DNA of 12,072 bases from Butyricicoccus sp. (GCA_031293105.1 JAUMSA010000197.1:1-12072), one strand, 5' to 3'. Shown: positions 1-7,916, counted from the stretch's first letter. The notes: generated by a model from the letters alone, not told the origin. Numbers and translations are program-made.

Positions 1-1341
1 GGGGCATAGAGGGGCAGGTCTTCAAACGTCAGCGTGTCGGTGACGTAGCCGTTCCAGGAAGCTGCATACCGGTTTTCATACAGGGTTTCTACTTGGCTCG
101 ATGAAAGCACCTTGGTTCTGGCCGCAAAGGTGTCATCTGACACATATGCCGTACCATCATCGCTGCGTTTCTGCCGGGTAAGCGAAAAGGTCACGGCAGG
201 ATAGGCCTCTGGCTCACCATCGGTCCCCCGCGGCAGATACAGGTGCTTCTTGACCCGGATGCTGCCAGTCGTAGGGGTATACTGGTTGGTAACTGTAAAA
301 TCGGTGTAGGTAGTGGTAAAGACCCTGTCTGTTTCCGGTATCTTGTCATCCCAGTTTACCTGTTCGACCACCAGATAGTGGTACAGCTTGCCGTCCGGGT
401 CATACCGGGGCAAGGGCGTGGGGTTTTCCCCTTCCCCCTGACAGACCAGCGTACCGTTTTCCACCGTTAAGGTATTTTGGCCTTTGTACTGGATGCGGTA
501 GCGATAACCCAGACCGCTTTTCAGGGGTGTCCAGTCATCGACGGTCAGAGTGGCAATGGCATCAGCCGGCTTCACGCTATCCCGGTCGGGAGCAGTCTCA
601 CCGGTGTACTGGTACACCGAGAAGGTCACCGAAGGCAGTCTGTTTTCGGGCCAGCCGGACGGCAGACTGCTCCAGTACTTCATCCCCTCAATGAGATAGT
701 TGTCTGCAAGGGTATTGGTAAAGGTACCGTTTTCAATCAGAGCATATTGGGCCGATTTTCCGTCCTCAAACAGACCAATCTCGTTTGTAAGGTCGGCGGG
801 CACCTTGCCGCCCTCCCATAGGTCCTCGTCCAGCAGGTCTACCACCTGGTTGCCTTGTAAAGCTTCCTTTGCCGGGTAGTCCCGGGTGCCGAGATCCGTA
901 CCGTCCAGCGCATACTTGGCCGCTTGGTAGTCATAGTCTCCGGCCGCCGCCACCGTGTGTTCTACGGCATAATAGAGAATTTCATAGCCCAGGCTATCAT
1001 ATTTTGGTACACCGGAGAGGGTCACAGTCCAACTGCTGTCATCTTCCGCCGCCCATTTCAGATCAGCCATGACCTCTTGAAGCTGCCTTGTTACCGTCCC
1101 GTCCGTGGTTTTCACATGGACGACCCTATACACATCCAGATAGATGTCAGGCCGCAGGTCATTGCCATAGGCAAAGTCATCCTTCCATTCTTTGTGCCAA
1201 GTCACGCTTTTGGTGTAGGCTCTCGTGTTGGTCACATCAATCGTCTGGACATCTTTGGTGTTGGCCTGGTGGTTTTCATTGGGTACATAGGTGGTTTCAT
1301 AGGTGGTGGCATATTCCTTCCATAAGTTATAAAGAGCAGGG
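1..1341 (-). CDS. Continuation of the Cna_B adhesin in the shifted frame, running off the left edge
   Basis: This stretch has no stop in the minus frame whose codons begin at multiples of three, and reads as more of the same protein. After KEKYP the ORF-frame CSL-stop is replaced by ALYNLWKEY, which fits the domain being interrupted. Further repeats are visible: VTWHKEWKDD (near 1200), GMKYWSSLPSGW (near 670) with VTFSVYQY, and SIRVKKHLYLP (near 245) with VTFSLTRQ, plus closing motifs YAVEHTV and YLVVEQVNW. The whole protein therefore exceeds about 1,850 residues. Its C-terminal end, where a sorting signal, hydrophobic segment and positive tail would lie, is outside the window. A single extra C in the coding strand (CCCC where CCC would keep the frame) explains the break. 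It could be a true mutation or a sequencing error; the intact downstream frame favours a recent event or an error. Confidence 0.8.
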
Positions 1342-4300
1342 GTATTTTTCTTTCAGCTCCTTATCCTCAATGACCTTTATACTGCCTTTCGACACATCCA
1401 GCCACACCTCCTCAACGGTGTATTCCACCACCTTGCCCTCAGCATCGTACTTGGGCAGGCCAAAGAAGTGGGCGGTTTGGTCTTCAAGAAGATTTCCGTT
1501 TTTGTTTATTCCCAAAATCACCTGATCGGAAGAGGCTTGGGCTTCCTTGTCGTCACAGATGTAGACCTTTTCGCTGTCCGCACCGCCCACCTGGACATAG
1601 TCCGCTATCCCGTCAATACCGGTGTAGGAAATCGTCCAGTTCTTCTCCTGCTCCTTTGTATCATCGGCAAACTTCAGCCGAAAGGCCAGCGCCAAATGGG
1701 GTTCATCGGGCTCCGCTGCCAGCTTTTCCAGTTCATCGGCGATTAATTTCTGAGTATCCTGTCCGTCCCCAGAGCCGTTTACCCAGGTTTTGTTCACCGT
1801 CAGGTCGATGTTGCCCAAGCGGCGGTTGGTGACGGTAAAGGTACCCTGCACTCCGCTGGCATCCCCGGCAGCGGTTGCCTTATATTGATAGGTCACTTGA
1901 TAGCGGTGGTTACCTGTGGTGACATCAAAGATTTCATCTTGGTCATCCGCAGGGCGGTTATAAAGCGCATCATAACCGAAGGAGGTATCCAAGTGATGTT
2001 CTACGGTATCGTCGCCTACCGCAGTTTCCACCACATAGACATCATCGATGTCATTGATGCTATCATCCGCTGGCACCTTGACCACCTGGAACCAAACGCC
2101 GGGGGAGTCGGCTCCGCCTAAGGTTACAGTATAGTCGCTTCCATCGCTCTTTTTTACCGGCTCGTTGGTATGCCGGTTGTAGATGGTGAAAGTCACCGGC
2201 TCCCGGTGAAGTTCATCGCCGTCATCCAGCCACACCTTTTGAACGAGGATGGGGATAGCCTTCCCACCGGCGCCGTTGATGACCTCTGTGGTGTAGTCAC
2301 CCGTATCCGGGTTTTGGGTGGTACGATACTCGGGGAACCCGTCCTCTTCCAGAAGCAGATAACTATAAGGGTGGCCGCTCTCGTCATACCGGGGCAGATT
2401 GTTCACCACAGCGTTCCAGCCATCATCTTGGACTACCGTAATACCGGAGCCATCCGGCACGTGCGTTTGTTCCGTGTTCAGCTGCCCTTGTTCGTCAAAG
2501 GTGAAGCTGACATACGCGGTGGATAGGTCGATGGAAGTGGTGTACCGATAGAGATTGATGGTAATGGACTCAGGCGAGGTGCCATTCTCCCACGTTTTCT
2601 TGACGTTGTAATCGATAGCAGCATCGATGCGGTTAATAATGGTACCGTTTGCCTCCCGGGTGGAGACGTATTTAACCGATGCTCCTTTCTGATTTAGGCA
2701 AAAGGAGCCGTCAGCGCTGATAGAGATGGGGGAAAGCCCAGCAATCTCCGCCTTTACATCGGCATCTGTGGAACCATTAACGCCCTGATACACCGCAGTC
2801 TCGACCCAGCGGTATTCCAGCTCTTGCCCTTGGGTATCGTACTTGGTCATATAGGCGGTATAGCTTTCGGTGAGGCGTTCAGCGGTGAAGCTGTACATGT
2901 AGTGCTTCACCGGCTCGCCATCCCCCTCTACCTCCTTCCAGGCTTCATCTCCTTCGATTTTCAGCTTACTTTGGAGGGTCAGCTCCACCGCCACATCGGA
3001 AAACTCCGACTGATAGGCAGCAGCGTCCCATTTCTTGGTGACGGGGACTTGGACAGAGCCAATCAGGCGGTTGGATAGGGTGCCGTCTTGGTAGAGAAGT
3101 TTGTCCCCAGCGTCACGGGACCCCTCATAGGGTAGGGTGTCGGCAAGCGTTACCTCGCCCGTTTCATCATTTACCACTTCATATAGCTGCTCATAACTGC
3201 CGGAGGACATCTCCTCCTTGGCGCCGTAGATATAGGCATAGCCATCCGCGGTATACTTGGGGAAGGTGCGAGGGACTCCCTCCGCGTCGGTGAAGGCTAC
3301 CGGGTAGTAAGAATAGTCCATACCCGCCGCGCTCTGACCAGGTATCGGTGTGGTCCCCGCTCCACTGTTCAGCTCCATTTCAACCCCGGTGACTTGGGCA
3401 GCCGTTTTATAGGACTGATTTTCCTGATAACGCCATAGCGTAAAAGTCACATTGGGGCGGCCTGCAAGACCTTCGTCCGGTGCTTGGTCCAGCCAACTTT
3501 TTTTCGCGGAAAAAGTGGTCTCACCGGAGAGAATCAACTGCAGCTTACCGCCGCTGTATACCGCATCCGTGTCGCTGGTGTGATTTGCGACCCCGCTGTT
3601 GTCGTAAAGCACCTGAAGCCAGTCCTCTTCCGGCTCACCCAGCAGGGCGGCGGCACTGTCTTTCAGCTCCTCCTGGTGCAGCTTATCATCCGATTCCACC
3701 CCGGTCACCTGGTAGCTGATGGGGCTGCCGTCCACGTTGTACTTCCACAAACCGGTGATGGTCACCTGATTGAGTACGTGCCCCTCACTGTCGGTCCCGA
3801 CAAAAGCAAAGTCGGTGTCCAGGTCAGGGTCCTGAACCATATCCATGATTCCTTCGCTGCCATCCCCGCCGGTGTAGCTCCATTTGAATTGAAAATTGGA
3901 CAGAATATCTGCCACTTGTTCGCGCTCCAGCGTTTTATCCGAACCTTTTCGCACCTCTACAGTAAAGGTAAACTGGCTTTCCAGCATATAATACCATCCA
4001 AGTGCGCTTACCGAGGTATACTGGTCTTTGTTCTCCTCGCTTACATTTACAAAGGCATATCCTGCTGGAGATGTGTCCGGCGGCGCCAGGGACCACGCAA
4101 CATCGACTGGTGGCTTCTGGTCATAGTCGCTCACCTCCCGGATTTGGGTCGGCAGGCCGGAAACCGTGAAGCCGGAGGCGGTCGTAGAGATTTTGGGCCA
4201 AGTTTCCGCGGTTAGGCCTACAATAGCCATGTTTTGCGGAGTCAGCTCCCGGATTACCCCGTTTATGGTGAAATAAAGGTGGGGAACCAGGTCCCCGGCT

Positions 4301-5586
4301 CGGGTATCCCAGCCCCAAGTCGGTCGCAGGCCGGCTTCGTTGTTGCCGTCTGCCCAGCCTACTACTTGGCTCAGTTCGCCGCTGGTGTTTACATCTTCCA
4401 CCCGGTAACCGGCATCCCCACCAGGGAGCGGGGCTTCCCCTACCGTCACTGGGATAGAGGCCGATACCGTCTCATCTTGTGAGTTTGTGGTAGCTAGGGT
4501 TATCTCGCCGTCGAGCCCATCCTGGGGACGAATCAGGGCCTCCCCCTTTCCCGTAAACGTCATCACATAGGAGGGATTCCCGGCTTCGTCGCCCGAGCTG
4601 GGAAGCGTGATGGTGAGGGTCAGACCGTTGGCAGATGCTTTTAGTCCACTTCCCTCAACGCCCTCTGGCAAGGCAAGCGTTGCCAGGGTTGTCTCACCGC
4701 AGGCTATGGTATAAAGGTTGCTTCCGTCCGAAGAGGACAACGACAAAGCGCCTTCGGGACGTGACAGCGCCTCCGGCCAGGTGATGGTTAAGGGATAGTC
4801 CTTTCCGGCGGTCTGTGCCGTGTTCTGCACGGTGATGGTGTAGACCAGATCTTTGTTCCCATCCCCATCTAGGACCACCGTTTCAGAAGGGGCTTGGATG
4901 GTGATTTCCTCCGGGAGGATTCGAAGAATATGGAGGGGCGCAGTGGCGATCGCAGCGCTGTCACCGTCGGTAAGCAGAGGTATGCCGGTGATATCGGGTA
5001 TGAGATCATCGGCTTCGTAGATTTGTACCAAAATGTCCGCAGATGTCACATCTATGGTCAAGTCATCGGCATCCTGTACGGTAAATGTGAGCGTATCGGC
5101 ATAGGTCGGCGCTGTCGCGGTCAGCCGAATGCGCAGTACCGCACCATCGCCCTTTGTAATGAGGATCGCCTGCGGACCAGAGTCACCCGCGGTGTGTGAA
5201 GCGACAGATGCCCCGGCATCTCCACTGGTATCCGTGTTTTCCGGATCTCCGGTATCGCTGGCCTCCCCTTCGCCAGAGGCTGCCAATTCCTCTTCGGGAA
5301 GCGAGGTACCCTGCCAGTTCGGCAGGAGGGCTTGGGCTTCGACTTCGGTGAGGGAGATGTCAATCAGGGCGCCGGTGGGAGCCTTGTCTGGACCCGTATG
5401 CAGGCTTGCGGACAATACTACGCATCCAACTCCGTCCTCGGTCTGCTTCTGGGGGCTCCACGAGAGGGTAACGGGTTCTTCTCCACCGGCAAAGGAGAGG
5501 GCCGAGGTGGGCAGCAGGCCGAGCACCATGCTGCCCGCAAGCAACACCCCGCATAAGCGGGTTTTCCATCGATGGTTTGGTTTCAT
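1327..5586 (-). CDS. Giant secreted Cna_B-repeat surface adhesin, N-terminal part up to a frameshift
   Basis: A cell-surface protein, probably an adhesin or pilin-like stalk. Residues 1-33 form a signal peptide (basic start, hydrophobic LCGVLLAGSMVLGLL, cleavage likely after SFA). Residues about 100-136 are a Ser/Gly/Asp-rich linker. The following part (about 230-690) is beta-rich and includes a DUF11-like stretch (VYTITVQNTAQ). From about residue 690 come Cna_B-type repeats, each opening with a Lys-Trp motif (KKSWLD near 694, TKKWDA near 848, VKKTWENG near 992, VQKVWLDD near 1114, VNKTWVNG near 1262) and closing with a Y-x-x-E motif such as YTVEE or YLLLEE. In this family such Lys and Glu residues form internal isopeptide bonds (family knowledge). 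The start has a strong AAAGGAGGA site five bases upstream. The gene follows a sortase, its likely anchoring enzyme. The stop at 1327 is caused by a frameshift at the four-G run 1339-1342; coding continues to the window edge in the next frame. Confidence 0.88.
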   Translation of the reverse strand: MKPNHRWKTRLCGVLLAGSMVLGLLPTSALSFAGGEEPVTLSWSPQKQTEDGVGCVVLSASLHTGPDKAPTGALIDISLTEVEAQALLPNWQGTSLPEEELAASGEGEASDTGDPENTDTSGDAGASVASHTAGDSGPQAILITKGDGAVLRIRLTATAPTYADTLTFTVQDADDLTIDVTSADILVQIYEADDLIPDITGIPLLTDGDSAAIATAPLHILRILPEEITIQAPSETVVLDGDGNKDLVYTITVQNTAQTAGKDYPLTITWPEALSRPEGALSLSSSDGSNLYTIACGETTLATLALPEGVEGSGLKASANGLTLTITLPSSGDEAGNPSYVMTFTGKGEALIRPQDGLDGEITLATTNSQDETVSASIPVTVGEAPLPGGDAGYRVEDVNTSGELSQVVGWADGNNEAGLRPTWGWDTRAGDLVPHLYFTINGVIRELTPQNMAIVGLTAETWPKISTTASGFTVSGLPTQIREVSDYDQKPPVDVAWSLAPPDTSPAGYAFVNVSEENKDQYTSVSALGWYYMLESQFTFTVEVRKGSDKTLEREQVADILSNFQFKWSYTGGDGSEGIMDMVQDPDLDTDFAFVGTDSEGHVLNQVTITGLWKYNVDGSPISYQVTGVESDDKLHQEELKDSAAALLGEPEEDWLQVLYDNSGVANHTSDTDAVYSGGKLQLILSGETTFSAKKSWLDQAPDEGLAGRPNVTFTLWRYQENQSYKTAAQVTGVEMELNSGAGTTPIPGQSAAGMDYSYYPVAFTDAEGVPRTFPKYTADGYAYIYGAKEEMSSGSYEQLYEVVNDETGEVTLADTLPYEGSRDAGDKLLYQDGTLSNRLIGSVQVPVTKKWDAAAYQSEFSDVAVELTLQSKLKIEGDEAWKEVEGDGEPVKHYMYSFTAERLTESYTAYMTKYDTQGQELEYRWVETAVYQGVNGSTDADVKAEIAGLSPISISADGSFCLNQKGASVKYVSTREANGTIINRIDAAIDYNVKKTWENGTSPESITINLYRYTTSIDLSTAYVSFTFDEQGQLNTEQTHVPDGSGITVVQDDGWNAVVNNLPRYDESGHPYSYLLLEEDGFPEYRTTQNPDTGDYTTEVINGAGGKAIPILVQKVWLDDGDELHREPVTFTIYNRHTNEPVKKSDGSDYTVTLGGADSPGVWFQVVKVPADDSINDIDDVYVVETAVGDDTVEHHLDTSFGYDALYNRPADDQDEIFDVTTGNHRYQVTYQYKATAAGDASGVQGTFTVTNRRLGNIDLTVNKTWVNGSGDGQDTQKLIADELEKLAAEPDEPHLALAFRLKFADDTKEQEKNWTISYTGIDGIADYVQVGGADSEKVYICDDKEAQASSDQVILGINKNGNLLEDQTAHFFGLPKYDAEGKVVEYTVEEVWLDVSKGSIKVIEDKELKEKYPCSL

Positions 5587-5618
5587 GAAGTCCTCCTTTT
5601 ACGTGGGACCACTGTGCG

Positions 5619-5639
5619 AGAGCCCGCTGGTCGGGCTCT
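5619..5639. repeat. Perfect hairpin between sortase and adhesin genes
   Basis: AGAGCCCG (5619-5626) and CGGGCTCT (5632-5639) form a perfect 8-bp GC-rich stem with a 5-base loop, in the 70-base gap between the sortase stop and the adhesin start. Neither strand has a clear T-run directly after it, so it is not a convincing terminator. It lies just upstream of the adhesin ribosome binding site and may act as a processing or mRNA-stability element that sets the sortase-to-adhesin ratio (inference). Confidence 0.55.
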
Positions 5640-5656
5640 GGGGTCTTGTTTTCATA

Positions 5657-6432
5657 TTACGATTCTTCGATCAGACCGTGACAAACGAACCGGGCGTTTG
5701 GAAAGTCGTAGCTACACGTAGACAGGGTAACGATCCGGTCGGAGCTTTGTGGGTCGATCGCGCAGGTAAAACAGGAGCGCTGCTTGCGTTCCTTGAGCCA
5801 GGATGTATAGTCCTCTCCTCAGAGGAGAAGGACAACCGCCAAGCATCGCCCTTCGTATCGGTTTCATAGGCGGAGAAAAGCCGAATGGTCAGCGTCTTCT
5901 CCGGGGTGTACAAATACAGCAACGGGTGAGCCTCATAATAGCTTTGGTTTTGATACTGCTTCAAAGAAGCGAACAGGGTACCGTTTTTCATGGCGTGGCC
6001 ATAGATCACGCTGTTTTTTCCTTCCAGGCCCTGACACCATCTGTCAAGGAACAGACATCCCGCACGGTTTTGGGTACCGTCAAAAAGGTGCGTGAGGTAA
6101 TAGGCATTGTCCCCTCCCTGCACGACGGGATAGGAAATCACGGTGTCCGGAACGTATAACCATCCGACCACATCGGGATTGATGCGAGATAAGGCATTAA
6201 AATCTACCTGGAATGCTTCTTCGGCTGGTTGAGCTGGTGCGGCCGAAGCCGAGACAGGCTCCTCTGCGTGGAGCTGTGGCATGATCTCTATGACTTCTTT
6301 CTCCAGCATGGCATAGGCAGTCACACCCGTACGGTATTCCCACCACGCGCGGAGAAACATGCCTGCACAAAAAAACAGCCCCATCACACAAAAGGAAATG
6401 CCACTCCAATACAGTAGCCTCGGATGTTTCAT
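5657..6432 (-). CDS. Class B sortase, frameshifted before its active-site cysteine
   Basis: Membrane-anchored transpeptidase that joins surface proteins to the cell wall; its natural substrate is probably the adjacent Cna_B adhesin. A short N-terminus leads into a membrane segment (about 10-28), then a linker and the sortase fold. The catalytic histidine is H146 in IYGHAM. The continuous frame ends at 5671 with an unrelated tail. Near 5812-5818, after SFSSEE, the sequence continues in the next frame as DYTSWLKERKQRSCFTCA. It then gives the sortase B motif TLSTC at 5714-5728, with the active cysteine, and NARFVCHG with the catalytic arginine, and stops at 5657. With the frame restored the protein is about 258 residues, normal for the class. 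One lost base in a GAGGAG repeat fits best. The start overlaps the preceding stop as ATGA, suggesting translational coupling. As sequenced the enzyme would be inactive. Confidence 0.88.
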
Positions 6433-7640
6433 TTCGCTGCTTTATGCTCCTTTTCATCAAGGTATAGGGTGGGAAAAGCACTGCGATCGGTCGGATAGAA
6501 AAGTACATCCCCCCCATGCTTCATTTTCTGCGCCTCGGCCAGCATTTGTTCATAGCGGAGTTTGCGTTTGCCCCGAACCACACCTGCACAAACCGGACAG
6601 CCCCGTTTGGGGTTTCCGGTACGGGAGTAAAGCGCCGCGTTCCAACTATGCCCTTCGCCGCATTGCCACCAGATTTTTTTATGCGAACCGGCGGTGACCA
6701 TTTGTGGGGTCAGGGTGCCGTTTAAAGTGGGGTGCCATTGGGCTGCGATTTGGGGATGGGTGGAAGCCAAGTCATTGAAACCAGGCAATACCCTTTTCCC
6801 GGCGCAGTAGGGACAGTTGGAATTTCTCATGGTGCGCATCCCCACAGCGGCAGTATACGCATGCCCCCGCGGGCAGAGCCACCAGACCTGCCGCTTACAG
6901 GTGGGAGCGACTTGTGAGGGCAGCAGAGACCCATTCTTCACCGGGTGCCACTCCCGGGCGATCAGCGGGAACCTGGACGCCATGTCATTTTCACCGGGCA
7001 GGATGACCCGGCCCGCGCAGACCGGGCAGCCGGTCCCATCCCGCGTGCGGGACTGGACAGACGCGCGCCATGTATGTCCTTTTTCGCACCGCCACCATAC
7101 CTTGCGCTTGCTTCCAAAGGCGATATCACGAGGGGTTAGTGTCCCATTCCAAGTGGGATGCCATTCCTGAGCCAGATTCGGAAATTTTGTGGAAAGGTCA
7201 TTTTCACCAGCGGCAACGGTGCGATTGGCGCACACAGGACAGCCGCATCCATCCGTACGGGAACGGATGGATGCTTGCCATATGTGCCCCTGTGCGCACT
7301 GCCACCAGACTTTTTTCGCACTTCCCGGTAAAACGGTGTCCGGTGTCAGCGGCAGGTTTTTGGTTGGATGCCACTGAGTGGCCAACTCGGGATACCGCGT
7401 AGCGAGGTCGGTTTCTCCCGGCCATGCTGCCTTACCGGCACAGTAGGGGCAGTGGGTGCGGCCAGCGGTCCGACTGTTTACGGTCACCTGCCACCGGTGA
7501 CCGCTTGCACATTTCCACCAAACCTTTTGTGTGCTACCATAGGAAATGTTTTCTGGGGTCTGGGGCAAACTGGTATCCCATTGGGTGAGTAAGATGGCCG
7601 CGCCTTTCCGATGACAAAAGGTAGATAGGCTTTCCCGCAT
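6429..7640 (-). CDS. Protein of five tandem zinc ribbons (DUF4379-like)
   Basis: A 403-residue protein built almost entirely of repeats with a period of about 71 residues, matching the probable zinc-ribbon family DUF4379. Each repeat has a WW-x-C-x3-GH motif and a CP-x-C motif, giving likely zinc ligands C44/H48/C64/C67, C115/H119/C134/C137, C185/H189/C205/C208, C256/H260/C276/C279 and C327/H331/C348/C351. Between them lie PGENDL and EWHP-type segments. A basic, Lys-rich tail (355-403) follows. No signal peptide or membrane segment is seen, so it is probably cytoplasmic. The biochemical role of the family is unknown; nucleic-acid binding is an inference from the zinc ribbons. The ATG at 7640 was chosen because AAAGGTGGG lies 7 bases upstream; a GTG at 7736 would extend the frame through the recombination site and lacks support. 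It is the first gene of the operon, directly behind the invertible promoter, and its stop overlaps the sortase start. Confidence 0.85.
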   Translation of the reverse strand: MRESLSTFCHRKGAAILLTQWDTSLPQTPENISYGSTQKVWWKCASGHRWQVTVNSRTAGRTHCPYCAGKAAWPGETDLATRYPELATQWHPTKNLPLTPDTVLPGSAKKVWWQCAQGHIWQASIRSRTDGCGCPVCANRTVAAGENDLSTKFPNLAQEWHPTWNGTLTPRDIAFGSKRKVWWRCEKGHTWRASVQSRTRDGTGCPVCAGRVILPGENDMASRFPLIAREWHPVKNGSLLPSQVAPTCKRQVWWLCPRGHAYTAAVGMRTMRNSNCPYCAGKRVLPGFNDLASTHPQIAAQWHPTLNGTLTPQMVTAGSHKKIWWQCGEGHSWNAALYSRTGNPKRGCPVCAGVVRGKRKLRYEQMLAEAQKMKHGGDVLFYPTDRSAFPTLYLDEKEHKAAK

Positions 7641-7647
7641 CAGGAAT

Positions 7648-7656
7648 CCCACCTTT
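7648..7656 (-). promoter_or_regulatory. Ribosome binding site of the zinc-ribbon gene, outside the invertible segment
   Basis: The minus strand reads AAAGGTGGG followed by 7 bases and ATG at 7640. This decides the start of the zinc-ribbon gene. It lies between the start codon and the left inverted repeat, so it stays in place whichever way the segment is turned. Confidence 0.7.
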
Positions 7657-7661
7657 CTATG

Positions 7662-7677
7662 CAGAATCGATATTCTG
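7662..7677 (+). repeat. Left inverted repeat, candidate recombination site
   Basis: CAGAATCGATATTCTG. Each copy is itself a dyad: arms CAGAAT and ATTCTG around an asymmetric centre CGAT. Short dyad arms around an asymmetric spacer are typical of tyrosine-recombinase crossover sites, and the asymmetry makes two inverted copies direct inversion rather than deletion. Bases outside the 16-bp core do not match between the two copies. Confidence 0.8.
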
Positions 7678-7706
7678 AATAGTCCTTTCTGACTCGTTTG
7701 GCTGGT

Positions 7707-7750
7707 TCGGAAAGATGAGCATAAAAAATGCTCCACTTTCCGATGGAAAG
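7707..7750. repeat. Hairpin with two alternative pairings inside the switch
   Basis: TCGGAAAG (7707-7714) pairs with CTTTCCGA (7736-7743), and inside it GAGCAT (7717-7722) pairs with ATGCTC (7728-7733) around an A5 loop, with a 2x2 internal loop. CTTTCC (7736-7741) can instead pair with GGAAAG (7745-7750) around three bases. The two folds exclude each other. No T-run follows on either strand. A role as a protein site for the recombinase or as an RNA switch is inference. Confidence 0.5.
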
Positions 7751-7763
7751 GGAGCGAAAGGGT

Positions 7764-7813
7764 ACAAAAACCCAGACCGCAAATGCGCGATATGCTGCGG
7801 TCTATGTTTTTGT
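7764..7813. terminator. Bidirectional terminator-like hairpin inside the invertible segment
   Basis: AGACCGCA (7774-7781) pairs with TGCGGTCT (7796-7803) around a 14-base loop. The stem is extended outward, after a 2x2 internal loop, by ACAAAAAC (7764-7771) and GTTTTTGT (7806-7813). Either strand therefore shows a stem followed by a T5 run. It would stop read-through from the recombinase gene before it reaches the surface operon. In the inverted state it would lie behind the promoter and leave the operon transcript untouched. Confidence 0.7.
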
Positions 7814-7834
7814 GCTCAAAAATTGGAAGGTGCC

Positions 7835-7863
7835 TTGCCTTTCATGTCAAGGCCTGTTATAAT
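7835..7863 (+). promoter_or_regulatory. Strong sigma-A promoter with extended -10, currently facing the recombinase
   Basis: TTGCCT (7835-7840), a 17-bp spacer and a perfect TATAAT (7858-7863) preceded by TG-T, an extended -10. The start point would be near 7870, about 30 bp inside the right repeat. On the plus strand no plausible gene follows, only the antisense strand of the recombinase gene, which is odd for so good a promoter. Turned over with the segment, it would drive the zinc-ribbon/sortase/adhesin operon. Confidence 0.72.
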
Positions 7864-7900
7864 AATAGCATTATGTTCTGGTATGTACTCCATATTGGGA

Positions 7901-7916
7901 CAGAATATCGATTCTG
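7901..7916 (-). repeat. Right inverted repeat, candidate recombination site
   Basis: CAGAATATCGATTCTG, the exact reverse complement of the copy at 7662-7677. It begins 3 bp past the stop codon of the tyrosine recombinase gene, so the recombinase coding sequence is not altered by inversion. Confidence 0.8.

Larger units (their letters stand above)
7662..7916. promoter_or_regulatory. Candidate invertible promoter segment (phase-variation switch)
   Basis: A perfect 16-bp inverted repeat bounds this 255-bp segment. Inside are a strong promoter (7835-7863, pointing right) and a bidirectional terminator (7764-7813). A tyrosine recombinase gene ends 3 bp to the right, and a surface-protein operon with its own ribosome binding site begins 22 bp to the left. 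This is the layout of known promoter inversion switches that control surface proteins in Clostridia and Bacteroidetes (established for other loci). If the segment turned over, the promoter would sit at about 7715-7743 and start transcripts near 7708, some 68 bases before the zinc-ribbon ATG, without passing the terminator. As sequenced the operon appears OFF. Inversion itself is inferred. Confidence 0.78.

Noticed and set aside
1327..1345. Programmed +1 frameshift in the adhesin at CCC-TGC
   Set aside because: CCC can be slippery, but there is no stop codon, no ribosome-binding-like stimulator and no visible downstream structure at the site. A one-base insertion is simpler.
3899..3914. Third copy of the recombination site inside the adhesin gene (CAGAATAT-CTG)
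   Set aside because: Only the first eight bases match in register and the second arm is missing. It lies in coding sequence and is most likely chance.
5129..5869. Long plus-strand open frames opposite the adhesin and sortase genes, such as 5129-5869 and 3484-4215
   Set aside because: They are shadows of well-supported minus-strand genes, have no ribosome binding sites or domain patterns, and show low-quality protein composition.
7641..7736. Longer zinc-ribbon frame starting with GTG at 7736
   Set aside because: It would read through the recombination site and a hairpin, adds residues unlike the repeats, and lacks a ribosome binding site, whereas the ATG at 7640 has a good one.
7822..7850. 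Minus-strand promoter TTGACA (7845-7850) with TCCAAT (7822-7827), 17-bp spacer
   Set aside because: The -35 is perfect but the -10 is poor, and a transcript starting there would run straight into the terminator hairpin at 7813-7764. It is unlikely to drive the operon in this orientation.
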